64,000 bases of DNA, taken from positions 62,001-126,000 of the forward strand of contig SVEL01000007.1 in the NCBI GenBank assembly GCA_015057425.1. The letters run 5' to 3'. Source of the DNA: Lachnospiraceae bacterium. Lineage in GTDB: Bacteria; Bacillota; Clostridia; Lachnospirales; Lachnospiraceae. The notes below the pieces were generated by a model. The model made no database searches. It was not told the DNA's origin and saw only the letters and a program-made list of their open reading frames with translations. Made by a program: the position numbers and the translations under genes. Within the stretch, counting starts at the first letter, position 1; every line of letters starts with the position of its first letter. Shown here in pieces: positions 1 through 8,586 of this stretch.

Positions 1-112
1 ATTCGTATCTCATTGCAAGGCATGTTGCGGTATTTGCAACGCCTAAAGTATGCTCATATCTTGATTTTGATAAACTTTCCTTAAGTTTTTCTTTGATTTC
101 ATGTAATTCCAT
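1..112 (-). CDS. yqeK: HD-domain hydrolase YqeK, partial (truncated by window edge)
   Basis: Reverse translation gives MELHEIKEKLKESLSKSRYEHTLGVANTATCLAMRYE, a YqeK-like N-terminus, directly downstream of nadD. Confidence 0.75.
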   Translation of the reverse strand, partial: MELHEIKEKLKESLSKSRYEHTLGVANTATCLAMRYE

Positions 113-134
113 TGGGCACCTCCCTTTAGTATTT

Positions 135-737
135 TTAATTAAGATATAATTTGTTATCAACTATAAAATTATAGGTATTTTCATTAACAAAATCCTTAAA
201 TTCCTTGCCTTCTCTGCACAAATCCCTGATATCTGATGATGAAATATCTATGGCAGGTATATTAAGAATAATTATATCAGCATCATATTCCACTTTTAAT
301 TGTTTTGCCAGACATTTAAGGTTATCGTTGGCAATATCATCCCTACAAAATGCAACAATTGTACATAATTTGAAGATAATATTAGGTCTGTACCATCTTG
401 TAATATTTTCAAGGGAATCTCCGCCTACGATAAAATAAAAATGGTCATCAGGGTACTTTTCCTTTAAAAGCTGTAAAGTATCACTGGTATATATTATACC
501 GGTTCTGTTCATTTCAAAATCGGAAAATTCAAAATCTTTCATATCTTTAATGGCAGATTTAACCATCTCAGCACGAATGTGCTTATCGGTAATGTCCTCT
601 CTGTCTTTATAGTTTGGATTTCCGGTAGGCATAATCCATAAACGGTCTAAATTTAAATGTTTATATGCTTTTTCTGCAATGGCAAGATGCCCGATATGTG
701 GTGGATCAAAAGTTCCGCCTAAAATTCCTATTTTCAT
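135..737 (-). CDS. nadD: nicotinate-nucleotide adenylyltransferase
   Basis: MKIGILGGTFDPPHIGHLAIAEKA nucleotidyltransferase motif; SSSDIR near C-terminus. Confidence 0.96.
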   Translation of the reverse strand: MKIGILGGTFDPPHIGHLAIAEKAYKHLNLDRLWIMPTGNPNYKDREDITDKHIRAEMVKSAIKDMKDFEFSDFEMNRTGIIYTSDTLQLLKEKYPDDHFYFIVGGDSLENITRWYRPNIIFKLCTIVAFCRDDIANDNLKCLAKQLKVEYDADIIILNIPAIDISSSDIRDLCREGKEFKDFVNENTYNFIVDNKLYLN

Positions 738-803
738 AATATTCTCCCGCTTTTTTAAATAAAGTTAACATAACATTTTTATGGTAAACAATACAATCAA
801 TAA

Positions 804-1091
804 CTAATTTAATATAATTTTTGGGTTGTCTTTTGAAGGTTTATATAAAACAATTTTTCTTCCGATAACCTGAACAACTTCAGAACCGGTTCTTTCAGCT
901 AATACGTTTGCTATTTCCTTCGGGTCATCCAAACAATTTTTTAATACATTTAATTTTATAAGTTCTCTTGCATCTATTGCTTCTCTTACACTATCACAAA
1001 ATTCCGGTGTAACACTGGATTTACCGATATGAAGTATAGTGTCAATGTTCATAGCAAGACCTTTTAAATAAGCACGCTGTTTGCTTGTCAT
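804..1091 (-). CDS. yhbY: CRS1/YhbY-family ribosome assembly RNA-binding protein
   Basis: MTSKQRAYLKGLAMNIDTILHIGKSSVTPEF... GRKIVLYKPSK, typical YhbY. Confidence 0.93.
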   Translation of the reverse strand: MTSKQRAYLKGLAMNIDTILHIGKSSVTPEFCDSVREAIDARELIKLNVLKNCLDDPKEIANVLAERTGSEVVQVIGRKIVLYKPSKDNPKIILN

Positions 1092-1121
1092 AATAATATC
1101 CTTTCTAAATAGTTTATTTTA

Positions 1122-1268
1122 TATGCGTAAACGATTGCTCCGTTCGTATCAATGCGTAAACGATTGCTCCGTTCGTATCAATGCGTAAACGATTGCTCCG
1201 TTTCTTCGAAACTCTCGCAATCGCGTCATTCACAACTCCCGTGCTTTGCACTCCGTTGTTTACGCATA
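1122..1268. repeat. palindromic/tandem repeat element: 11-bp terminal inverted repeats, two hairpins, 29-bp unit in 2 full copies plus a third partial copy
   Basis: TATGCGTAAAC (1122-1132) and GTTTACGCATA (1258-1268) are exact inverted repeats; atgcgtaaacgattgctccgttcgtatca at 1123-1151 and 1152-1180, with a third copy starting at 1181. Confidence 0.9.
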
Positions 1269-2549
1269 GTAATCAAATTCATGTCCGTAAATCTTTACGG
1301 TGTCGCCCACTTCTATGCCTAATGCTTTCAATTCATCTAATATACCGTTATCACGCATAAAGTTCTGGAAGAATATAAAACCTTTTTCAGACTCAAGATT
1401 AGTATATCCAAGCATTTTTTCAATACGGGGACCTTCGATGGAATAAAGACCGTCTTCAATCTTTTCAACTGTAAACGGATCATCAGGGTTGTCCATAAAC
1501 GTATCTACAAAGAATTCTTTTTCAAATACAACAGGTTCAGGGTCGAGAGTTTCTAAAAGATTATTGACATAGTACAATAATTCTTTTAAACCCTTACCAC
1601 TAACTGCTGATATAGGGAATACCTTAATTCCTTTTGGCTCAAATTCTGCCTTGATTTTATCTACAGGATTATCTTCATCACCTTCATAGATCGCATCAGT
1701 TTTATTGGCTGCAATTACCTGAGGTCTTTTAAGAAGTTCAGGATTATATGCTTCTAATTCGGCATTGATGGTATTAATATCTTCAATAGGATCTCTTCCT
1801 TCAGTTCCGGCAGCATCAACTACATGAATAAGAACTTTAGTTCTTTCTATATGTCTAAGGAATTCATGACCGAGACCGATGCCTTCGCTTGCACCTTCTA
1901 TAAGTCCCGGAATATCAGCCATAACAAAGCCTTTTGCACCATCAAGGTCTACAACTCCAAGATGCGGATTTAAGGTTGTAAAATGATAATTGGCAATCTT
2001 TGGTGTAGCATTTGATACGTGGGATAATAATGTTGATTTTCCAACATTTGGGAAACCTACAAGTCCAACATCTGCTATTACTTTGAGTTCCAGTTTTACC
2101 CATAATTCCTTGCTTTCCTTGCCAGGCTGTGCATATTTAGGGACCTGCATTGTGGCTGTTGCATAATGCTGATTGCCTTTGCCGCCGCGACCACCCTTTA
2201 ATATAACTTCACGTCTGTTATCACCCGACATATCAGTAATGACTTTATCTGTTTCAGCTTCTTTTATAACTGTTCCGTATGGTACCTTTATAATAAGGTC
2301 AGCGCCGTTCTTGCCGTGCTGATTCTTTTTGCCGCCTTCTTCTCCGGATTCCGCAACATACTTTCTGACATGACGAAAATCCGTAAGTGTATTTAATCCG
2401 TCATCAACTTCAAATATAATGTCGCCGCCTTTACCACCGTCGCCGCCATCAGGACCACCGGCTGCAACGAATAATTCTCTTCTGAAACTTACGTGACCGT
2501 CGCCACCTTTACCTGATTTTATGAAAATTTTTGCGTGATCTGCAAACAT
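1260..2549 (-). CDS. obgE: GTPase Obg/CgtA
   Basis: Gly-rich Obg fold N-terminus, GFPNVGKST G1 motif, DIPGLIEGA, C-terminal OCT domain. Confidence 0.97.
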   Translation of the reverse strand: MFADHAKIFIKSGKGGDGHVSFRRELFVAAGGPDGGDGGKGGDIIFEVDDGLNTLTDFRHVRKYVAESGEEGGKKNQHGKNGADLIIKVPYGTVIKEAETDKVITDMSGDNRREVILKGGRGGKGNQHYATATMQVPKYAQPGKESKELWVKLELKVIADVGLVGFPNVGKSTLLSHVSNATPKIANYHFTTLNPHLGVVDLDGAKGFVMADIPGLIEGASEGIGLGHEFLRHIERTKVLIHVVDAAGTEGRDPIEDINTINAELEAYNPELLKRPQVIAANKTDAIYEGDEDNPVDKIKAEFEPKGIKVFPISAVSGKGLKELLYYVNNLLETLDPEPVVFEKEFFVDTFMDNPDDPFTVEKIEDGLYSIEGPRIEKMLGYTNLESEKGFIFFQNFMRDNGILDELKALGIEVGDTVKIYGHEFDYYA

Positions 2550-2683
2550 AATTAACTTCCTTCCTGAAATTCTGCATATATACGTAATTATCTACGTAAA
2601 AATCCAATATTATTTTATAATAAAATACCTGTTATGTCCAGCAAATCAAAGGTTATTCTACTATAAACTTCCCCATTTTTTTT

Positions 2684-2713
2684 AAAAAAAGCTTCGGCCT
2701 TTCGACCGAAGCT
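2684..2713 (-). terminator. Rho-independent terminator after rpmA
   Basis: Minus strand AGCTTCGG-TCGAAAGG-CCGAAGCT followed by TTTTTTT. Confidence 0.85.
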
Positions 2714-2730
2714 CTAAAATCTGTCTGAAA

Positions 2731-3015
2731 TTATTCAGATACAGGGTAAATAGAAACCTGTTTCTTGTCTCTACCCTTTCTTTCAAATCTAACAACACCA
2801 TCTACTAATGCAAATAATGTGTCATCGCCACCGCGGCCAACATTTAATCCTGGATGGATCTTTGTACCACGCTGTCTGTAAAGAATATTTCCTGCCTTAA
2901 CGAACTGTCCGTCAGCTCTCTTGGCACCTAATCTTTTTGCTTCTGAATCTCTACCGTTCTTAGTAGAACCAACACCCTTTTTATGAGCGAATAACTGAAG
3001 GTTCATTCTTAACAT
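2731..3015 (-). CDS. rpmA: 50S ribosomal protein L27
   Basis: [27 protein letters not shown] with an N-terminal extension of the Prp-cleaved type. Confidence 0.97.
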   Translation of the reverse strand: MLRMNLQLFAHKKGVGSTKNGRDSEAKRLGAKRADGQFVKAGNILYRQRGTKIHPGLNVGRGGDDTLFALVDGVVRFERKGRDKKQVSIYPVSE

Positions 3016-3018
3016 AGG

Positions 3019-3342
3019 TTACACCTCCTTGAATAATATCTGTATATGTTTCGGATAATCACTGACGATTCCATTAATACCAAGTACTAACGAATCCATC
3101 AGTAAGGTCGATTCATGACTTATAACCCGGTCTTTAAAACTAAATGTAACAAGACCGTCTTCAACATTTGCATCAAATTTATCATCTGTAAACTGTTCAA
3201 TGGAATTAATCGTATTAATTACAAGGACAGAAACTGCTGAACAAACAATATCTTTGCCAAACTTTGCAAACTTTGCATGTCCGGTTGACGAAAATGCTCT
3301 GTAAATGTTATCTGAATCTTTAAATACTGTAAATGTAATCAT
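3019..3342 (-). CDS. prp: ribosomal-processing cysteine protease Prp
   Basis: GHAKFAKFGKDIVCSAVSVLV: catalytic His/Cys pattern; lies between L21 and L27. Confidence 0.93.
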   Translation of the reverse strand: MITFTVFKDSDNIYRAFSSTGHAKFAKFGKDIVCSAVSVLVINTINSIEQFTDDKFDANVEDGLVTFSFKDRVISHESTLLMDSLVLGINGIVSDYPKHIQILFKEV

Positions 3343-3366
3343 AATTACACTTCTTTCGCTAAGTAA

Positions 3367-3675
3367 TTAAGCATTGATCTTTGTGATCTTAACTGCTGTA
3401 TACTGCTGTCTATGACCATTCTTCTTATGATAGCCTGTTTTTCTCTTATACTTGTAAACGATAACTTTCTTACCTTTTACATCGCCGATAACGTCTGCTT
3501 CAACAGTTGCACCCTTAACAGTTGGGTTACCAACTTTAACGTCATCACCGCTAACAAGAAGAACCTGGTCGAACTTAAATGTTTCACCAGCTTCAACGCC
3601 GAGCTTTTCAACTCTGATTACATCGCCTTCTGAAACTTTATACTGCTTTCCACCTGTTGCTATAATTGCGTACAT
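3367..3675 (-). CDS. rplU: 50S ribosomal protein L21
   Basis: [25 protein letters not shown]; the ORF-track start is 12 codons too far upstream, and AGGAGG precedes this ATG. Confidence 0.96.
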   Translation of the reverse strand: MYAIIATGGKQYKVSEGDVIRVEKLGVEAGETFKFDQVLLVSGDDVKVGNPTVKGATVEADVIGDVKGKKVIVYKYKRKTGYHKKNGHRQQYTAVKITKINA

Positions 3676-3775
3676 AAAAGCACCTCCTAATCCATTCGAT
3701 TGCTCGAACATTACTCGCCAACTACGGTGGTATCCTGAAAAATGGACACACTTATAACCTCATTGTGCGGCACAC
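3676..3775 (-). ncRNA. ribosomal protein L21 leader (candidate)
   Basis: About 100-nt 5' UTR between a strong promoter and rplU; contains TTCGA-GCAA-TCGAA hairpin (3695-3708); L21 leaders are known in Firmicutes. Confidence 0.6.
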
Positions 3776-3781
3776 TAAGAC

Positions 3782-3810
3782 ATATTATCATAATTAGAAA
3801 TTTATGTCAA
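3782..3810 (-). promoter_or_regulatory. sigma-A-type promoter for rplU-prp-rpmA
   Basis: Minus strand TTGACA (3810-3805), 17-nt spacer, TAATAT (3787-3782). Confidence 0.85.
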
Positions 3811-5012
3811 CATAAAAATTGAGAAATCGGCATTTTTATTTTTTGTCTTGTAACCTCCACAAGTCCAAGCTTTGTAATGTCTACAAGAACTGTTTTTACA
3901 GGGTCGTGACTTAATACATCTGAAAAATGGGTTATCAGTTCTTTTTTGTGCTCTTCTGACTTCATATCAATAAAATCAGTTATTATAATTCCCGATAGAT
4001 TTCTCAGGCGTAATTGTCTTCCGATTTCAGAAGCAGCTTCTTTGTTGATTTTAAGAAATGTTTCTTCTGAATTCTTTCCTTTTTCAAATTTGCCTGTATT
4101 TACGTCGATAACAGTCATGGCTTCTGTTTGTTCAATGATAAGAAAACCGCCTGATTTAAGCCATATTTTCTTATTTAAAGCCTCACCTACAGCCGTTTCT
4201 ATATTGTAAAAGGAACTTAAACTGATACGGGTATCTTCATATAACCTTAACTTGTCAGTATTATCAAAATATTCATATAGCTCATTATATATTTTTTCTG
4301 AATCGGTTATTATTTCGTCAGTTGATGATAAGTGCTTTTCGATAATGGAAATATATGAAGGCTTTGCCTGATATACACAAGTATAAAGCTTTAAACCTGC
4401 TGCAGATGATATTATATCATTATAAATATTAAAAAGTTTTGCAGCTTCAGTTTCTATTTCGTTAACAGATGCTTTTGCAGCTTCGGTACGAATAATAAAC
4501 CCACAATTATCAGGCATATATTTGCCGATACATTCACTAACCTGCTCTTTAAATGCATCAATTCCCATATAAGAAGAATCAAGAATATCTTTTTTTATCT
4601 TACCTGAAAAACCTATCATATTTTTGCCATATGAAAATACGCAATATTTTCCCGGAATTGATATATTGGTGGTAAGAACAGCATCTTTTGTTTTGATAGG
4701 CTCTTTTTCGACCTGAACAAGGATATAATCTCCTTCACATATTTTTGAAGTATTCTTTTTATTGAGAAAGACAGGCGATATATTAGTTTCAAGAGAAAGA
4801 TAGCCTTTCTTATCTTTTGAATACTCTACAAATGCTGCATTTATATTCTTGGCGATATCACGGACCAGACCTATGTAAATATTACCAAGATCTGTTCCTG
4901 TAACCGGTGTAAAATCAAGGTCAAATATTCTGTCAAACTGTCTGTTTGCAGTCAAAATATATTTATTGTTGTTTTTGTCTGTATATTTTGTTACCAGTAA
5001 TTTTGAATTCAT
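3807..5012 (-). CDS. rng: ribonuclease G/E family protein
   Basis: S1-like N-terminus (NIYIGLVRDIAKNINAAFVEY), MTVIDVNTGKFEKGKN, GIIITDFIDMKSEEHK. Confidence 0.93.
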   Translation of the reverse strand: MNSKLLVTKYTDKNNNKYILTANRQFDRIFDLDFTPVTGTDLGNIYIGLVRDIAKNINAAFVEYSKDKKGYLSLETNISPVFLNKKNTSKICEGDYILVQVEKEPIKTKDAVLTTNISIPGKYCVFSYGKNMIGFSGKIKKDILDSSYMGIDAFKEQVSECIGKYMPDNCGFIIRTEAAKASVNEIETEAAKLFNIYNDIISSAAGLKLYTCVYQAKPSYISIIEKHLSSTDEIITDSEKIYNELYEYFDNTDKLRLYEDTRISLSSFYNIETAVGEALNKKIWLKSGGFLIIEQTEAMTVIDVNTGKFEKGKNSEETFLKINKEAASEIGRQLRLRNLSGIIITDFIDMKSEEHKKELITHFSDVLSHDPVKTVLVDITKLGLVEVTRQKIKMPISQFLC

Positions 5013-5037
5013 ATTTAACCTTTCATTTATATATCAT

Positions 5038-5784
5038 TTATATAATATCATTTCCTAAATCATCAAGGGAAATGAAATCAGGTTCTTCTTCTGTTCCTTT
5101 ATTTGCATATACTTCCGTACGATATATGTTAATAGGGAAATCAACAGAATCATAGCCTGCAAATGCAAAAAGAGCATCCATAACAAGCTCCGGCTTAAGA
5201 TTATTTACACTTCCTGTAGCAAGCTGCATCTTAATACCGTATTCCGATACATCATCATCTGAAACCGTGTTTTCTACTTCGTTTGTAGCATCTATAGAAT
5301 AGATGAGCGGTTTGATATCGGTAGTTTTCTCGCTTTTTTTAGTTTTCTTAAGAACCTCAATAGTGTCCTGATTATAAAAATTATTGACAATTTCACTTAA
5401 TCTTCTTAATGAAAACAGATTATTGTATTTAAATGTAACAATATAATCAGCTGCGGCAACTATGGACATAGCATTACCGGAATCCTCAGGTAACTGTTTG
5501 AAACTATATATTTCGATTCCTTCCACACATTCATCGTTTAGACGTTTAACCGCTTCTGCACTTGGCATAAGTGAATTTACTTCCATATCCACATATTCGC
5601 CGGTACTTTGAAGTCCAACACCTAAAGGCGCAGCAAAAGAAATTTTCTGATGTGGTGAGAAACCTTCGGAATAACTTATATCAATTCCGGCGCGTCTGTT
5701 CAGCTTCTGGAAAAATCTCATAATATCCAGATGACCTATGAATTTCATATATCCTTTTTTGCCGAATTTAATTCTAACTTTCAT
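5038..5784 (-). CDS. TIGR03936-family radical SAM-associated protein
   Basis: MKVRIKFGKKGYMKFIGHLDIMRFFQKLNRRAGIDISYSEGFSPH; next to its usual radical SAM partner. Confidence 0.9.
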   Translation of the reverse strand: MKVRIKFGKKGYMKFIGHLDIMRFFQKLNRRAGIDISYSEGFSPHQKISFAAPLGVGLQSTGEYVDMEVNSLMPSAEAVKRLNDECVEGIEIYSFKQLPEDSGNAMSIVAAADYIVTFKYNNLFSLRRLSEIVNNFYNQDTIEVLKKTKKSEKTTDIKPLIYSIDATNEVENTVSDDDVSEYGIKMQLATGSVNNLKPELVMDALFAFAGYDSVDFPINIYRTEVYANKGTEEEPDFISLDDLGNDII

Positions 5785-5830
5785 ATAAAACTCCATTCTA
5801 AATGGTTATTTTGTATTATTTTTACGGGAA

Positions 5831-7696
5831 TTATCGTTGGCAGACAGTTCCTTCATACACAAGGCTTGCAGCTCCGCAACCGGAACATTTTACTGAACAA
5901 TTAGGGGTAACCTTCTCCTCTAATGCATTGTTCCATTCTCTTTTTAAGAAATCTTTGGTTACACCTATGTCGATGAAATCCCATGGGAATATTTCATCTA
6001 AATCACGAGGTCTTGTAGTGTAAAATTCAATGTTAAGACCGGCATCATTGATGGCCTTTACCCATTTATCAAAAATGAAATGTTCTCCCCATGCATCATA
6101 GAGACAACCATCATTATATGCGTTTAAAATCGCTTTTCCAAGTCTTCTGTCCCCTCTTGCAAGAACACCTTCAAGTATGGTTACATCGGCTTCATGCCAA
6201 TTGTATTTAATACTTTTTCTGTTAAGCATATCATTTACTTTGTTTTTTACAATCATAGCACGCTCTATAAACTCTTCGCGGGTACACATAGGAGCCCATT
6301 GGAATGGTGTAAATGGCTTTGGCACAAAAAATGATGAACTGGCAACAATCTGTACTTTTCCATTTCTTTTCTCCTTAGGAATAAGTTCATAATATAATCT
6401 TGCAATTTTATCAGACAATACAGCAATGCCTTCCATATCTTCGATTGTTTCGGTTGGAAGACCGAGCATAAAATAAAGCTTTACTCTGTTCCAGCCGCCT
6501 TCGAACGCTAAAGAAGCACCATTCATAATATCATCTTCCGTAAGCCCTTTATTAATAACGTTTCTAAGCCTTTGAGTTCCGGCTTCAGGAGCAAAGGTTA
6601 AGCTTGATTTCTTTATATCCTGGACCTTACTCATAACATCAAGGGAAAATGCATCAATTCTAAGAGAAGGAAGAGAAATATTTACTCCTTTTCCCTTAAA
6701 TTCATCTAAAAGGAAGTCTAAAAGTTCTTTCAACTGAGAATAATCACTTGAGCTTAAAGAACTAAGTGATATTTCTTCATGACCTGTTGTTTCTAACATT
6801 GAAACAGCTTTTTCTTTAAGAAATTCCAAATTTCTTTCTCTTAATGGTCTGTAAATAGTTCCTGCCTGACAAAAACGACATCCGCGTATACATCCGCGCT
6901 GGATTTCAAGTACCATTCTGTCCTGTACAGACTTTATAAATGGAACTAAAGGCTTGTCCGGATAAACAGTATCGCTTAAATCCGTTACTACTTCCTTTCT
7001 GACCTTTCGTGGCGCTTCGGGTACATTTGGCTCAAAAGCTTTGATTGTTCCGTCTTCATTGTAAGTTACATCATAAAATGCAGGAACATATAACCCGCCG
7101 ATTTGTGCGGCCATTTTAAGGAAATCTGTTTTTGAACCATTGTTTTTACGATTTTCTCTATAAGCATTTATTAAATCTTCATATACGGTTTCACCCTCGC
7201 CAATATAAAAGATGTCAAAGAAATCAGCTATTGGTTCAGGATTGTAAGAACATGGTCCGCCACCTATAACTATTGGAAATCTTTCGTCTCTGTCTTTGGC
7301 AAGAAGAGGTATCCCTGCAAGATCAAGAATCTGTAAAATATTTGTATAGCACATTTCATATTGAAGGGTAATTCCGAGAAAATCAAAATCTTTAATCGGA
7401 TCCTGACTTTCCAAAGCAAATAAAGGAATATTTTCCTTACGCATTATTTCGTCAAGGTCAGTCCATGGTGAATAAACACGTTCACAATATACTCCATCCA
7501 TTTTATTAAACATATCATACAATATCTGTATGCCTAAATGTGACATTCCGATGTCATATACATCAGGAAAACACATAGCAAAACGGATATCAATTTCATT
7601 GATATTTTTAACGACCATATTTACTTCATTGCCAATATATCTGGCGGGTTTATCAACCTTCATTAATATATCATCACTTAATGCAAGCTTTCTCAT
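5831..7696 (-). CDS. TIGR03960-family B12-binding-domain radical SAM protein
   Basis: QRGCIRGCRFCQAGTIYRPLRER CxxxCxxC motif; DVYDIGMSHLGIQILYDMFN. Confidence 0.92.
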   Translation of the reverse strand: MRKLALSDDILMKVDKPARYIGNEVNMVVKNINEIDIRFAMCFPDVYDIGMSHLGIQILYDMFNKMDGVYCERVYSPWTDLDEIMRKENIPLFALESQDPIKDFDFLGITLQYEMCYTNILQILDLAGIPLLAKDRDERFPIVIGGGPCSYNPEPIADFFDIFYIGEGETVYEDLINAYRENRKNNGSKTDFLKMAAQIGGLYVPAFYDVTYNEDGTIKAFEPNVPEAPRKVRKEVVTDLSDTVYPDKPLVPFIKSVQDRMVLEIQRGCIRGCRFCQAGTIYRPLRERNLEFLKEKAVSMLETTGHEEISLSSLSSSDYSQLKELLDFLLDEFKGKGVNISLPSLRIDAFSLDVMSKVQDIKKSSLTFAPEAGTQRLRNVINKGLTEDDIMNGASLAFEGGWNRVKLYFMLGLPTETIEDMEGIAVLSDKIARLYYELIPKEKRNGKVQIVASSSFFVPKPFTPFQWAPMCTREEFIERAMIVKNKVNDMLNRKSIKYNWHEADVTILEGVLARGDRRLGKAILNAYNDGCLYDAWGEHFIFDKWVKAINDAGLNIEFYTTRPRDLDEIFPWDFIDIGVTKDFLKREWNNALEEKVTPNCSVKCSGCGAASLVYEGTVCQR

Positions 7697-7724
7697 ATAA
7701 AATAATCCTTCCTGTAATTAAGCT

Positions 7725-8567
7725 TTATTGATTTTTATTAATCTTAATTTCAAGCTTATCTATTTCTTTCTTAACTTCATTATCAAGGGTAAGGTCATAT
7801 ACCATTGAAAAGCAGTCAAAAGCATTTTCGTAGCGGAAATTATCGCGTTCTATTTCCCCTACTCTGTATGTTATTCCTATAGTATCGGGATTTGGTCCTG
7901 TAGGAATATTGTTATCTTCAAGAATTTTCTGAAGACCTTTAATATTGTTTTTTAAGGAATCTTCATATTCATCTGTCAGATAAAGAGATTTCTTTAAAAA
8001 TTCAAGTTCGCTTACAGCCTGTTTTGTTTCATAGAAAATATTGCTGTATATATATAGTGCCATTGCTTCCTGCGGCTTTTTATTTTCAAGATAATAATAC
8101 CCTAAATTTCTGTAAAAATGAGCAATCGTGGCTCTACTGCAGCAATAATCATACAATTCAAATGTCAGCTTTTTTAGTCCGCGAACATTTCCCTGCTTTT
8201 TGTATAGTTCACCAAGCTGAAAAAGTGTATCAAGGTCTACAGGATTGTAGTTCAGTGCCTTATTATAGGCGACAATTGAATCATCGTATCTTTCAAGCTG
8301 CATATATACATATCCAAGTAGTCTGTAATAACCATTTATGTTATGAAATGTATAGTTTAATTCAGAGTCATCTTTCATAAAAAATGCATAATAATATGAT
8401 TCTATAATATGATTGAAGCTGTAGTATTTTTTTAAAGGAGAAACGTATAACGGCTCAACGAGGCTTATTAATTCCTTTAATGAATCTCTTGCTTCTTTAA
8501 AATCTTTTTTTGAAACAAGTTTTTTGCAGTTTTCATATTTTTCGTTAATAACTTTTTCGTCAAGCAT
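7725..8567 (-). CDS. tetratricopeptide-repeat protein of unknown function
   Basis: TPR-like helices (YDDSIVAYNKALNYNPVDLDTLFQLGELYKKQGN). Confidence 0.7.
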   Translation of the reverse strand: MLDEKVINEKYENCKKLVSKKDFKEARDSLKELISLVEPLYVSPLKKYYSFNHIIESYYYAFFMKDDSELNYTFHNINGYYRLLGYVYMQLERYDDSIVAYNKALNYNPVDLDTLFQLGELYKKQGNVRGLKKLTFELYDYCCSRATIAHFYRNLGYYYLENKKPQEAMALYIYSNIFYETKQAVSELEFLKKSLYLTDEYEDSLKNNIKGLQKILEDNNIPTGPNPDTIGITYRVGEIERDNFRYENAFDCFSMVYDLTLDNEVKKEIDKLEIKINKNQ

Positions 8568-8586
8568 ATTTGCCTCCTGCTGTAAA

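Noticed and set aside
1123-1268. Possible CRISPR array because of ~29-bp repeats
   Set aside because: Units are directly adjacent with no spacers, only 2-3 copies, and no cas genes nearby.
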